A program made the position numbers and the translations under genes. The notes beneath the pieces are model-generated. The model was not told where the DNA came from. It did not search any database and saw nothing but the letters and a program-made list of their open reading frames with translations. From the NCBI GenBank assembly GCA_964617665.1, contig CAZUAH010000073.1:1-39274 (forward strand): a stretch of DNA of 39,274 nucleotides, read 5' to 3'. Positions 1-8,700 of this stretch are shown here, one piece after another. The stretch's first letter is position 1, and every line of letters starts with the position of its first letter. The stretch is from JADHUC01 sp964617665. GTDB lineage: Bacteria > Planctomycetota > Planctomycetia > Pirellulales > Pirellulaceae.

Positions 1-60
<60 letters not shown>

Positions 61-97
61 TGGGGATTTCTGAGGTGGTATCCCGCGGGCGGGCAAA

Positions 98-115
98 CCC
101 GGCGTGAACGCCGGG
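98..115. repeat. GGCGT/ACGCC palindrome, copy 1
   Basis: This is a perfect inverted repeat with 8-base arms (98-105 and 108-115) and a 2-base GA centre. The same core occurs in reverse orientation at 770-783, which suggests a dispersed hairpin repeat and not a single terminator. Confidence 0.6.
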
Positions 116-150
116 CCGAATATCGCCTTCGGCGAAAAACGACCATTAAT

Positions 151-345
151 GGCCGTCTACGAAGACGTCGCTTCAGCCCCACCGGCCAGATCCTGCACGG
201 CGGTCCGACGGTCGTCGAAGAAGAACTGATCTAGCTAGTCGAGAAGCCCGATGGTAGCACGGAATTGCTCAAGCCCTCCGAGTTCCAACAGCTCATGAAG
301 TCGGCTGCCGCCCGCGGTGGAGCCAGAGCCGCAGGGGTAGGGACG
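151..345 (+). pseudogene. Possible decayed coding fragment, unidentified
   Basis: One plus-strand frame reads RFSPTGQILHGGPTVVEEEL, meets a TAG stop at 232-234, and continues in the same frame as VEKPDGSTELLKPSEFQQLM. The composition looks protein-like on both sides of the stop, and there is no credible start codon or ribosome binding site. It could be the remains of a gene end interrupted by a nonsense change. I do not recognise the family, and chance coding-like composition in GC-rich DNA is a real alternative. Confidence 0.2.
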
Positions 346-439
346 TTCAAGTCCGTTAGCAACGCTCACGAAATAACTTCCTCAACCTTCCTCGCTTCCT
401 CGCGGCGAAGGGCACGAGATGAAGCCGCGGTCCCGCTCC

Positions 440-460
440 CCATCCGGCTTGTCCGGATGG
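440..460. repeat. REP-like palindrome, copy 1
   Basis: Arms CCATCCGG (440-447) and CCGGATGG (453-460) are perfect reverse complements around a 5-base loop. Two more copies lie at 591-611 and 660-680, which marks a small cluster of REP-like elements. Confidence 0.65.
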
Positions 461-590
461 CAGCGACAGGTTCTCGGCTAAGCCAAAACAAGGCATCGAC
501 CTCTCTGCGGCCCCCACGTGCTCGTCACGTGGGTGAAGAAGATTCGTCGTCGGTGCGGAAATGCGCGTGCAAGCCTCGCAATCTGATTCA

Positions 591-611
591 CCATCCGGAC
601 GAGCCGGATGG
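591..611. repeat. REP-like palindrome, copy 2
   Basis: The arms match copy 1 exactly (591-598 and 604-611), with a different 5-base loop, ACGAG. Conserved arms with a variable loop indicate that the stem is what is maintained or copied. Confidence 0.65.
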
Positions 612-659
612 GGTCACTCGCGTCAGTGTCAAGTCTGGGTTGGCTGGGAATCTTGAGTT

Positions 660-680
660 CCATCCGGGCAAGCCGCATGG
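660..680. repeat. REP-like palindrome, copy 3
   Basis: The left arm (660-667) is identical to the other copies. The right arm (673-680) has one mismatch, CCGCATGG for CCGGATGG, and the loop is GCAAG. Confidence 0.6.
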
Positions 681-769
681 GGACAGTCGCTCCGTCTCGC
701 ACCATTCACCCTCGCCCCACTCGGGAGACGGCAGCGAGAGGGGACAAGAAAATGGGAAGGTTATTTCGC

Positions 770-783
770 GGGCGTTCACGCCC
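770..783. repeat. GGCGT/ACGCC palindrome, copy 2
   Basis: Arms GGGCGT (770-775) and ACGCCC (778-783) surround a 2-base TC centre. The 12-base core is the reverse complement of the core at 101-112. Confidence 0.55.
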
Positions 784-936
784 TGTTTCCGCGCAGCGGC
801 ATTCGGCACTGTGGGAAATCGCTCTGGTACGTGCCGTAAGCGTAGATCGCGGCAAGCCTCTGCGCTCGGGACTACTGTCTTCGGGATTGCGCGTTGGCCT
901 GCCGCAGTGCCACGCTGAAATCGGCTCACACGAAGG

Positions 937-1359
937 CTAGAGCGACGCCTTCGTCACCACGATTCTCTCTTCGTCCGCGTCAACCAACACATGGTCACCC
1001 GTTTCGATTATCTCGAACGGATCTTTGTCCATGTCCGTCACCATGGGGATCTGGTTGACGACGCAGCCCAGCGCGGCCAGACAGTCTACATCGGTGTTCA
1101 CTAGGGCTCGCGGCGCGTTTCCTCCTTGATGAGCCAGCCCCATGACCAGCGGTGTGGCCGAGGAACCTTTCGTCGATTGGATCACAAGGACCTTGCCGCC
1201 AAGGCATTCACCTTCCAAAGGGTGCCCGCGAGAGATGACTCTCCCGCTCATCGGGTCGACTTCGCCCCAGAACGAGAGCGTCGCCGGCGCGACCAGGGCT
1301 TCGCCTTCGGCTTTTCCTTTGACCAATCCTCGGCATCGTATTTCAATTGGTTCCGCCAT
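937..1359 (-). CDS. Aconitase X small subunit (DUF126 swivel domain)
   Basis: This 140-residue protein matches the small, swivelling-domain subunit of aconitase X (AcnX, DUF126). It carries the family features CRGLVKGKAEGEALV near the N-terminus, SFWGEVDP near residue 30, GHPLEGECLGGKVLV near 45-60 and STKGSSATP near 65. In bacterial AcnX this domain packs on the catalytic subunit to close the active site; known members dehydrate cis-3-hydroxy-L-proline. The start at 1359 lies inside the end of the large-subunit gene, a 17-base overlap, so the two are almost certainly translated together as one enzyme. The exact substrate cannot be read from this sequence. Confidence 0.88.
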   Translation of the reverse strand: MAEPIEIRCRGLVKGKAEGEALVAPATLSFWGEVDPMSGRVISRGHPLEGECLGGKVLVIQSTKGSSATPLVMGLAHQGGNAPRALVNTDVDCLAALGCVVNQIPMVTDMDKDPFEIIETGDHVLVDADEERIVVTKASL

Positions 1360-2596
1360 CAGTCCATCTCCCCGTCAGCGCGGCTTCAAGGCACGCGTCC
1401 GTATTGTCGATGATCAACTCGGCGCCGATCATGCCCCGAGCGTAGTGTGCCTGTTTGAAGCCGGCCGTGACGATTCTCTTGGCCTGAACAAGCATCGAAT
1501 TGGTTGGACAAGTGTCGATGAATAGGTATCCGCCGGCCTCCTTGATCGCGTCCGCAAAACCCACTCGCTCGGCTGCTGCCCTGGTTGCGTACGCCATACA
1601 AACCCACAGCCGGACACCATCGGCCAGTTTCTTCCCTCGCAGGCGGGAGGCAATATAGGCGACCTCCTGGAACGACGCGTGTGGGCAGCCGAGAATGACC
1701 GTGTCGATTTCATCGCCGGTGTGATTGCGGAGTTGTCCGTATGTGTCACGAAGTTCCTGCTCGCCAAACGTAACGCGTTCTTCCGGTGCTGCGCCTCCGA
1801 GGGCTTCTTCCAGCGTCGCCGCCTCGGGCGTCACGCCGGCGATATGACACATGGTAACGCCGCCACCTGAGGCGAGCGCGGCACAGAGCTGCTTTGCATC
1901 GTCCTGCACGGGGCGCGGTGCGTTGTTGAACACAGGAATGTGCAGGCCAGCCAGTTTTCCAGTGAAATACCCCAAGGCTCCCCAGTCGGTGGTCGAGCGG
2001 AGTGGAACGTCCACGTCCACTTGCAGTGTGGCCTTGCGATTCTCGTCCAGCAGCACGCCGAACTCAGGCACCACGCCAAGCAGCGCGGCGGCGATCGCAC
2101 TTTCGGTCCCGTGCCGCGTCGTTCGGGCGCCGAGAATCGAGTTCGCGTAGACCACCGCCGACGATTCGGTCCAGGCGCATACCTCGCCCTTTAACGGCAC
2201 GTTGCCGACCACGTAGGGAGCGCACGTATGCGTCATCAGGAACCCGGCCTTGGAGGCCATTTCCATCGTTTCTTGCTGCGCGGCCACATGGTCGAGCGGC
2301 ATTTCTATCTCGTCGTACTGTTCCTCGTGAGCAAACGTTGTGTGCACGGTGCTGTGACAGGCGACGCAATGTTCGCACGTAGACCGCAACAAGTCCATCG
2401 CATGCTCAAGCGGCCTGTCTCCCGCGTCTCGCACCAGATTTCCTGGCACGGTCACCAAGGCATGCGTGTTGGTGCAAGGCACAAGTCGCCGAGCGTCCAT
2501 CGCACGGCCCCATTCGACCAGCCAACGCATGCATTGAGCGAGAAACGGTCCGTCGACACCATCGAGGATCTGTTTTTGGCTTTCAGTTAGTTCCAT
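1343..2596 (-). CDS. Aconitase X catalytic (large) subunit, DUF521
   Basis: This 417-residue protein is the catalytic subunit of aconitase X. It shows the family core TCAPYVVGNVPLKGE (residues 124-138), AWTESSAVVYANSILGARTT (141-160), LGCPHASFQE (302-311), WVCMAY (331-336) and DTCPTN (361-366). Cys304, Cys333 and Cys363 sit where the metal-cluster ligands lie in the family. Known bacterial AcnX enzymes dehydrate cis-3-hydroxy-L-proline, while archaeal ones act on phosphomevalonate; the former is likelier in a bacterium but is an inference. The start is supported by AAGGAG about 7 bases upstream of ATG. Oddly, residues 74-81 read CEHCVACH, a C-x2-C-x2-C motif I do not associate with this family. 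The small subunit follows with a 17-base overlap. Confidence 0.87.
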   Translation of the reverse strand: MELTESQKQILDGVDGPFLAQCMRWLVEWGRAMDARRLVPCTNTHALVTVPGNLVRDAGDRPLEHAMDLLRSTCEHCVACHSTVHTTFAHEEQYDEIEMPLDHVAAQQETMEMASKAGFLMTHTCAPYVVGNVPLKGEVCAWTESSAVVYANSILGARTTRHGTESAIAAALLGVVPEFGVLLDENRKATLQVDVDVPLRSTTDWGALGYFTGKLAGLHIPVFNNAPRPVQDDAKQLCAALASGGGVTMCHIAGVTPEAATLEEALGGAAPEERVTFGEQELRDTYGQLRNHTGDEIDTVILGCPHASFQEVAYIASRLRGKKLADGVRLWVCMAYATRAAAERVGFADAIKEAGGYLFIDTCPTNSMLVQAKRIVTAGFKQAHYARGMIGAELIIDNTDACLEAALTGRWTDGGTN

Positions 2597-2695
2597 CGGT
2601 GCACTCCTTACTCACCAGTGTGGCATCAGCATTATGGTAGTATGCCCTGCCGCCGGTGGAAATGGGCGTTTGGGGGTGGCCGGTGTCGCTTTGCC

Positions 2696-2723
2696 TTGAA
2701 AAAAGCCGTTCACTTGGAATAAT
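2696..2723 (+). promoter_or_regulatory. Candidate sigma-70-type promoter for toxin-antitoxin pair
   Basis: TTGAAA (2696-2701) and AATAAT (2718-2723) are separated by 16 bases and lie about 40 bases upstream of the antitoxin start. They resemble -35 and -10 boxes. The call rests on consensus similarity and position only. Confidence 0.35.
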
Positions 2724-2762
2724 AGAGAGGCGAACCGTTGGCAGCCATACTCTTCATGCGAG

Positions 2763-3017
2763 ATGGATATGAGCACGGAATCTACAGACATTCACCTTGC
2801 CGCCTTTTCTCTGCCGGACGAAGAACGGGCCGATCTGGCATACAGGCTGCTTCAGACCTTGAAGCCGAAGGGCGTTTGGAGCGAGGACAGCCCAGAATTC
2901 CAGAACGAACTCGAACGGCGCATTCATGCCTTTGAGGCTGGCGAGACGTCAGCCGAGGACTGGGAGACGGTTTCCGCTCGATTGCGGCAGGCTCTGCAGG
3001 ACAGGAAGTCGAAATGA
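2763..3017 (+). CDS. Antitoxin of a ParE/RelE-type toxin-antitoxin module
   Basis: This 84-residue acidic protein has a short helical N-terminus (HLAAFSLPDEERADLAYRLL) and a C-terminal segment rich in Glu and Arg. It resembles the putative addiction-module component family (TIGR02574-like). Such antitoxins bind and neutralise the partner toxin and usually repress their own operon. The stop overlaps the toxin start in an ATGA (3014-3017), which indicates translational coupling. A second in-frame ATG at 2769 is an alternative start, and neither has a strong ribosome binding site. The family call rests on length, composition and context. Confidence 0.75.
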   Translation: MDMSTESTDIHLAAFSLPDEERADLAYRLLQTLKPKGVWSEDSPEFQNELERRIHAFEAGETSAEDWETVSARLRQALQDRKSK

Positions 3018-3322
3018 GACCGCGTGTCCTGAAGGAGGCGGAAGAGGAACTGCGTGAGGCAATGCTCTATTACGAGCAACAGCGGGAAGGACTAGGGGCC
3101 GATTTCTACGAGTGCGTGAACGAAGCGATTTCGGCAATTGCGCAAGAGCCACTGCGGTTTCCGGTCTATGAGGGCAGGCCTTTGAAACGCGAGTTTCGTC
3201 GCGCCCGTGTGGCGAGGTTTCCCTACATCGTCATTTTCGAGATACAGCAAAACGAGACGATAGTCATCGCCGTTGCACACACCAGCCGGAGTCCTGACTA
3301 TTGGGAACATCGAGCGCACTGA
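3014..3322 (+). CDS. ParE/RelE-superfamily toxin
   Basis: This 102-residue basic protein fits the ParE/RelE toxin fold: an N-terminal helix with EAEEELREAMLYYEQQREGLGADF, then FRRARVARFPYIVIFEI and a final strand VIAVAHTSRSPDYW. ParE members poison DNA gyrase and RelE members cut mRNA; the overall pattern, with an N-terminal helical hairpin and a terminal H-SR-P-W motif, favours ParE/RelE-like plasmid stabilisation proteins without settling the target. It overlaps the antitoxin by 4 bases. The pair lies alone between two oppositely directed metabolic genes, as chromosomal TA modules often do. Confidence 0.82.
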   Translation: MRPRVLKEAEEELREAMLYYEQQREGLGADFYECVNEAISAIAQEPLRFPVYEGRPLKREFRRARVARFPYIVIFEIQQNETIVIAVAHTSRSPDYWEHRAH

Positions 3323-3432
3323 ATTCAAATCACAGGACCATGTGGTGAGAACACGTCGTGACGAGCCAGAATGCCAAGCGCTGCGTACGGCCTGTTGCTA
3401 CCGTCGCCCTACCACCTACTCTGCCACCAGTC

Positions 3433-5553
3433 CTATCCCAACCGCACCTCCGTGGGTAACTTCGAGATTATTGTGCGGTTTCCGTTCATGGTCAGGCCTT
3501 CGTCCAGCGTCAAACCGGCGTTGGCTCCTTCGGTAACGGCGGCTCGCAAATTGCGGACGCGTTCTGCATCGCCGATCTTTGTGACCGTAATTCCAGCTTC
3601 GAGCAATGCCCCGAACATGCCATCGTCGGGTTCCACGTTGGCCAGCGCGACGTTATCCACCTTCAGGCTGGACTTACGAAACTCGTTGTCCATCAGTGTG
3701 ACGTCGCCGTCGGATGCGATCTCGACCACAGTTGTATTAGCGATTACGGTTACCGGTTGCTTGAATGGTTCGTCCGTCAGGCCTTCTCCGTTATTGCAGG
3801 CGAAGCGTTTCATCATCACATCCTTGTGGCACGGCTCCATCCATTCGGCAAAGTCCTGATTCTCCGTCACAACGTACACTTTCTTGCCGTCGCCAGCCAG
3901 TTTCTCGGCCGCGTCAGCAGCGCCGAAGTGATCGCCCCAGACCAGTACCGATTCGCCGCATTCGGACGGCAGGCCTTTGTCTTCGGGATGGAACTTGCAC
4001 GATTCCAGTTTGCAGCGGAGCACGTCCTCGAAAGTGGTCACCAACGGCAAGTCCACTCCAGGAACATCAGGGCGAGTAACTTTGCCACCCGTGGCGAGGA
4101 TCACGGCATCGAACTCGCGCAAATCGTCGATGCCGGGCGTGCAGCGGAAGCGGACTTCTACGTCCAGCTTCACCATTTGACCTCGCAGCCAGTCAGCGTA
4201 CCAGCGCATCTTCTGTTTGCCCGGCACGGAACAGCAATAGAGGATCGCGCCGCCTAACTCGCCGGTCTTCTCGAATATTGTCGCTTTGTGTCCGCGGAGT
4301 GTCGCAATCCGCGCGGCCTCCATCCCCGCCGGACCACCGCCGACCACGGCGACTCGGCAGGGTGTTTCTGCCGGCTTCAGGTGAATGAACCGTTCGTCGC
4401 CGACCGCCGGGTTGATGGCACATCGCATATGCCGGCAGATCATCAACGATTCCTGCCAACAGCCAACCAAACAAGAGATGCACTTGCGTATTTCGTCTCT
4501 CTTGCCCGCGTACGCCTTGTTGGCCCAATACGGATCGGCAATCATCTGTCGCGAGAGGCCCACCATATCCGCCTTTCCTTCGGCCAGAATCTGCTCGCAG
4601 TAAATCGGATCGCGCAGCGTGTGGCTGGTGATCACAGGAATGGAGACGTGTTTCTTGACTTCTTCCGCCGCGTAGGTGTTCCAGCCCTGCGGATAGTACA
4701 TGGGGTCCATCACCGCGGCTGGGGCCTCGAAGATTCCGGCGCTGATATCGACGAAGGCTACACCGTGTTCCTCGAGAAGCTGCGCGACCTTGACGCTTTC
4801 GTCCAACGTCCTTGCGCCTTCGACCCACTCCTCGCCCGAATAGCGTACGCCGATGGGAAAGTCGCGACCGCATTTGCGTTGGATCCGGTTGACGATTTCC
4901 AACAGAAAGAGCATCCGGTTGATGAAACTGCCGCCGAAGCGGTCGTTTCGCTTGTTCACGTAGGGGCTCATGAACTGGGCGATCAAATAGCCATGGGCGC
5001 CGTGCAACTCCACGCAATCGAATCCGGCCTGCTGCAGGCGCCACGCGCCATCGGCGAACCGTTCGACCAGTTCGTAGATTTCGTCAATTGTCATGGCACG
5101 GATCGACTTGCCTTTGGCCACCTCTTCGGCATAGACCACTTCGTGGCCCGCCGACCCTGGGATATCCACCAGTTGGTCGCTTGCGGACATTAGCCCTTTT
5201 CGCGGCCACGCTGCCTGACGGCCCGGATGCTGGATCTGCACGGTACACTTCGCCCCGTGGCGGTGCATCGCTTCGGCCAATTCGGCAAGGCCTGGAATCA
5301 ACGGATCTTCATCCACCGAAATGCATGCCACCGTCGGACGCCCGGTGGCCCGATCCGGCGTCGAAGCCCCAACAATGATGAACCCGCAACCACCTTTGGC
5401 GATTTGTTCGTGGTAGGTAATCACGCGCTGGTTCACTGAACCATCTGCGTTGGCGGAACTGATATCGGTCGGCACATGGCAGATGCGATTTGGAACCTCG
5501 AAATTCCCAATGCGGAGGGGACTGAAGAGGTGTGGATATTGTGGATGCGTCAT
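3433..5553 (-). CDS. NADH:flavin oxidoreductase, OYE/2,4-dienoyl-CoA reductase-like
   Basis: This 706-residue protein has the two-part layout of 2,4-dienoyl-CoA reductase and trimethylamine dehydrogenase relatives. Residues 1-350 form an Old Yellow Enzyme FMN barrel, with PLRIGNFEVPNRI at the start and HGAHGYLIAQFMSP near 184-197. A 4Fe-4S binding run follows at Cys358, Cys361, Cys365 and Cys378, then a FAD/NAD(P) domain beginning with VAVVGGGPAGMEAARIA near 401-417. It probably passes electrons from NAD(P)H through flavin and cluster to an unsaturated substrate, which is not identifiable. I chose the ATG at 5553 over 5604 because GGAAGGA lies 8-10 bases upstream. It converges with the toxin gene and diverges from the PSCyt1 gene. 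Confidence 0.88.
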   Translation of the reverse strand: MTHPQYPHLFSPLRIGNFEVPNRICHVPTDISSANADGSVNQRVITYHEQIAKGGCGFIIVGASTPDRATGRPTVACISVDEDPLIPGLAELAEAMHRHGAKCTVQIQHPGRQAAWPRKGLMSASDQLVDIPGSAGHEVVYAEEVAKGKSIRAMTIDEIYELVERFADGAWRLQQAGFDCVELHGAHGYLIAQFMSPYVNKRNDRFGGSFINRMLFLLEIVNRIQRKCGRDFPIGVRYSGEEWVEGARTLDESVKVAQLLEEHGVAFVDISAGIFEAPAAVMDPMYYPQGWNTYAAEEVKKHVSIPVITSHTLRDPIYCEQILAEGKADMVGLSRQMIADPYWANKAYAGKRDEIRKCISCLVGCWQESLMICRHMRCAINPAVGDERFIHLKPAETPCRVAVVGGGPAGMEAARIATLRGHKATIFEKTGELGGAILYCCSVPGKQKMRWYADWLRGQMVKLDVEVRFRCTPGIDDLREFDAVILATGGKVTRPDVPGVDLPLVTTFEDVLRCKLESCKFHPEDKGLPSECGESVLVWGDHFGAADAAEKLAGDGKKVYVVTENQDFAEWMEPCHKDVMMKRFACNNGEGLTDEPFKQPVTVIANTTVVEIASDGDVTLMDNEFRKSSLKVDNVALANVEPDDGMFGALLEAGITVTKIGDAERVRNLRAAVTEGANAGLTLDEGLTMNGNRTIISKLPTEVRLG

Positions 5554-5688
5554 GTGGCAAATCCTTCCCGGTGTTGTCAGGGTAGTCTGGAAGGTCAATC
5601 GCAAATCGACGGAGACATTCTAAATGAGTCGGAAACCATTGACGATCCCATGCGACCCTGGGGCATGGCATCGCTCATGCGGATTGCC

Positions 5689-5727
5689 TATAATTTCCCA
5701 TCAACAAACGTGAATGCGAATCGCATT
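5689..5727 (+). promoter_or_regulatory. Candidate -10 box and palindromic operator before PSCyt1 gene
   Basis: A perfect TATAAT lies at 5689-5694. About 20 bases downstream is a perfect inverted repeat, AATGCG (5713-5718) and CGCATT (5722-5727) around AAT. The palindrome would sit just after a start site near 5701, where a repressor could block transcription. No good -35 match lies at the expected distance, so this remains a suggestion. Confidence 0.35.
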
Positions 5728-5755
5728 TCTAGTGTGCGAGATGAAGGAGATGTAG

Positions 5756-8700
5756 ATGCCCCGTCATTTCTCAAACTGCCGCCCACTTGTGTGGTCCGGT
5801 AGCAGGAGTCGCAAGACTTCTGGCCCCGAACTCTTGCGAGTCGGGCTACGGACATTCCTAACCAGCCGCGGCATTTGCCGGCTTGGGATTTTTGTCGCCT
5901 GCCTGTCTCTGTGCTTCCCCCTTGTCACGTCACCTGCCCGCGGCGAGCCGATCGACTTTGGCCAGGATGTCCGGCCGTTGTTCTCCGATAAATGCTTCGC
6001 GTGCCACGGGCCGAACGAGGATAGTCGCGAGGGTGGTTTTCGGCTTGACGTAAAGGACAGTGCTTTTGGCGAAGCCGATTCGGGCGAGCGTCCGATCGTG
6101 GCAGGCGATCCTGATTCGAGCGAATTGTACGTCCGGATTGTCAGCGACGATGAATTCATGATCATGCCGCCCGAGGAGACCAACAAGGAGTTCACGAAGG
6201 AGGAGACCGAACGGATTCGCAAGTGGATCGAACAAGGAGCTTCGTGGAACGAGCATTGGGCGTATGCCGTGCCCAACCGGCCATCGTTGCCGGAGGTGAG
6301 AGACCAAGCATGGCCACAGAATTCCATCGACCGGTTCATTCTGGCCAGACTGGAAAAGGAGGGTGTTACGCCGTCACGGGAGGCCGACAGGGCGACATTG
6401 ATACGCCGTGTCACCTTCGACCTGACCGGTCTGCCGCCCACGCTAGAGGAAATCGAGACCTTCTTGGCAGATAGTTCGCCGCAGGCATATGAGAAGCTGG
6501 TCGACCGTTTGCTGCAATCGCCCCACTACGGCGAGCACATGGGACGCTATTGGCTGGACGCGGCTCGGTACGGCGACACGCATGGATTGCACTTGGACAA
6601 CGTACGCCAAATTTGGCCGTATCGCGAATGGGTCATTACGGCGTTCAACAACAACATGCCATTTGATCAGTTTTCGATCGAGCAATTAGCGGGCGATTTG
6701 TTGCCTGACGCCACGGCGGACCAGAAGATCGCTACCGGTTTCAACCGATGCAACGTGACAACAAGCGAAGGTGGCGCAATCGACGCGGAATACCACGTCC
6801 ACTACACGATCGATCGCGTGTCGACGATGTCGACGGTGTGGATGGGTGCTTCCATGGGGTGCGTAACCTGTCATGACCATAAGTTCGATCCGTTTGACAT
6901 GAAAGACTTCTACCAACTGTTTGCCTTCTTCAATAGTCTCAATGGCCCGGTCATGGACGGCAACAAGCCGCTACCGCCGCCCATCATTAGAATGCCCAAT
7001 CCGGCCAATCAACCACGAATTGACGAATTGGCCGCGTTGATACCGGAGTTGAAGAAGAAACTGGACGCGCGCAGCGAAGTCGCGTCTGAGGAGTTTGCTG
7101 CGTGGCTGAAATCGCAAGAAGAACAAGGCGAAAAGGACGCGCTGTTGCCCCAAGCCGGCTTGATCGGTTATTGGCCCTTCGACGAAGCAGAGGGCGACGT
7201 GGTCGAGTGCCCGCTGGACAGTGTCTCGCCGGGAACTCTCCGCGGCGCGCAACGAGCGGATGGAAAAGTCGGACGAGCCTGCAAAACGGCGGCCAACGAG
7301 TTTGTCGACTTGGGTGACCTTGCGAATTTCGAACGTAGCGATGCGTTCTCCTACGGTGCCTGGGTCAACGCTCAGCCAGGCAACAGCGGCGCGGTGATCT
7401 CGCGCATGAACGATGCGGAGAAACATCGAGGTTTCGATCTGTACGTCGCCGGCGATCGTGCCATCGCGCATATCATCCATTCCTGGTCCGGCAACGCCAT
7501 CAAGGTGGAGACCAAGGACACGTTGAAACTGAATGAGTGGCAGCATCTGTTGATCACCTATGACGGTTCGAGCAAAGCCAGCGGGGTCACCATCTACATC
7601 AACGGAAAGGCGAGCCCGCCCGTGGTGCGAAACGACAACCTCACCGATACGATCAAAACGACAGTTACGCTGCAGGTCGGCCGGCGCACGCCTGGGGCGC
7701 CGTTCAACGGCTTGGTGGACGAGGTGCGAGTCTACAACCGGGTACTGAGCGCATCCGAAGCTGCTGCCCTGGCTGGCGGCGGTGAGATTCGAGCCATTCT
7801 GGCCACCGTGTCCAAAGATCGCACACCCCAGCAGCAACAAACGCTACGGACCCACTTCCTTGCGAACCATGATATGCCGTACCAGCAACTAAGTGCCGAA
7901 TTGACCGCGCGCGAACGGGAGAAACGCAAGCTGGAAGCGGAGGGGCAGATTGAGTCTCTCATTTGGGAAGATTCGGCGAAGCCAAAACCGGCCTTTATTC
8001 TGATGCGCGGTCAGTATGATAAGCCGGGCGAACCGGTCACGCGAAACACACCGTCCGCGCTTCCGCCGTTGCCACCGAAGCCCGACGGCGAGATTCCAAC
8101 GCGGCTAGATCTGGCCCGCTGGCTGCTGGCGCCGGAGCACCCGCTCACCAGCCGCGTCACCGTGAATCGGTTCTGGCAGCAGTACTTCGGTGTGGGCATC
8201 GTCAAGACGGCGGGAGATTTCGGCTCGCAGGGTTCGCCGCCGTCCCATCCGCAGTTGCTGGATTGGCTTGCGGTCGATTTCCGCGAAAGCGGTTGGGATG
8301 TGAAACGGTTACAGAAGCTGATCGTCATGTCGGCCACGTATCGCCAGTCGTCTCGGATTCCGTCGGGAGCAACGCCACAGGATGCGGACAACCGTCTGCT
8401 GTCACGGGGTCCGCGGTTTCGCTTGGACGCCGAAGTGATCCGAGACACCGCGTTGACGCTTTCCGGCTTACTGGTTCGCAAGATAGGCGGCCAAAGCGTC
8501 AAGCCCTACCAACCGCCGGGCATTTGGAAGGCGGTGGGTTACACCGACAGCAACACGGCCAACTTCAAACGTGAATCGGGCGAAGCGCTCTACCGGCGCA
8601 GCCTTTACACGTTCTGGAAACGAACGGCTCCACCGCCGACGTTGGTTACTCTGGACGCTCCATCGCGCGAAACTTGCACGGTTCGGCGATCGCGGACAAA

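Larger units (their letters stand above)
61..936. other. Non-coding region with palindromes and possible gene remnant
   Basis: This is about 875 bases downstream of the aconitase X small-subunit gene with no convincing gene. Open frames across it read through palindromic repeats and have no recognisable domain or start signal, so I treat them as chance. The region holds three REP-like palindromes (440-460, 591-611, 660-680), two copies of a GGCGT/ACGCC hairpin (98-115 and 770-783) and a possible degraded frame near 150-350. It looks like a repeat-rich spacer. Confidence 0.6.

Noticed and set aside
265..918. Plus-strand frame of 217 codons
   Set aside because: It crosses the REP-like palindromes, lacks a ribosome binding site and has low-complexity composition without any domain. 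I consider it a chance frame.
2357..2380. CVACH in aconitase X as a heme c site
   Set aside because: The protein has no export signal and aconitase X is cytoplasmic. A single CxxCH is not enough to call heme binding here.
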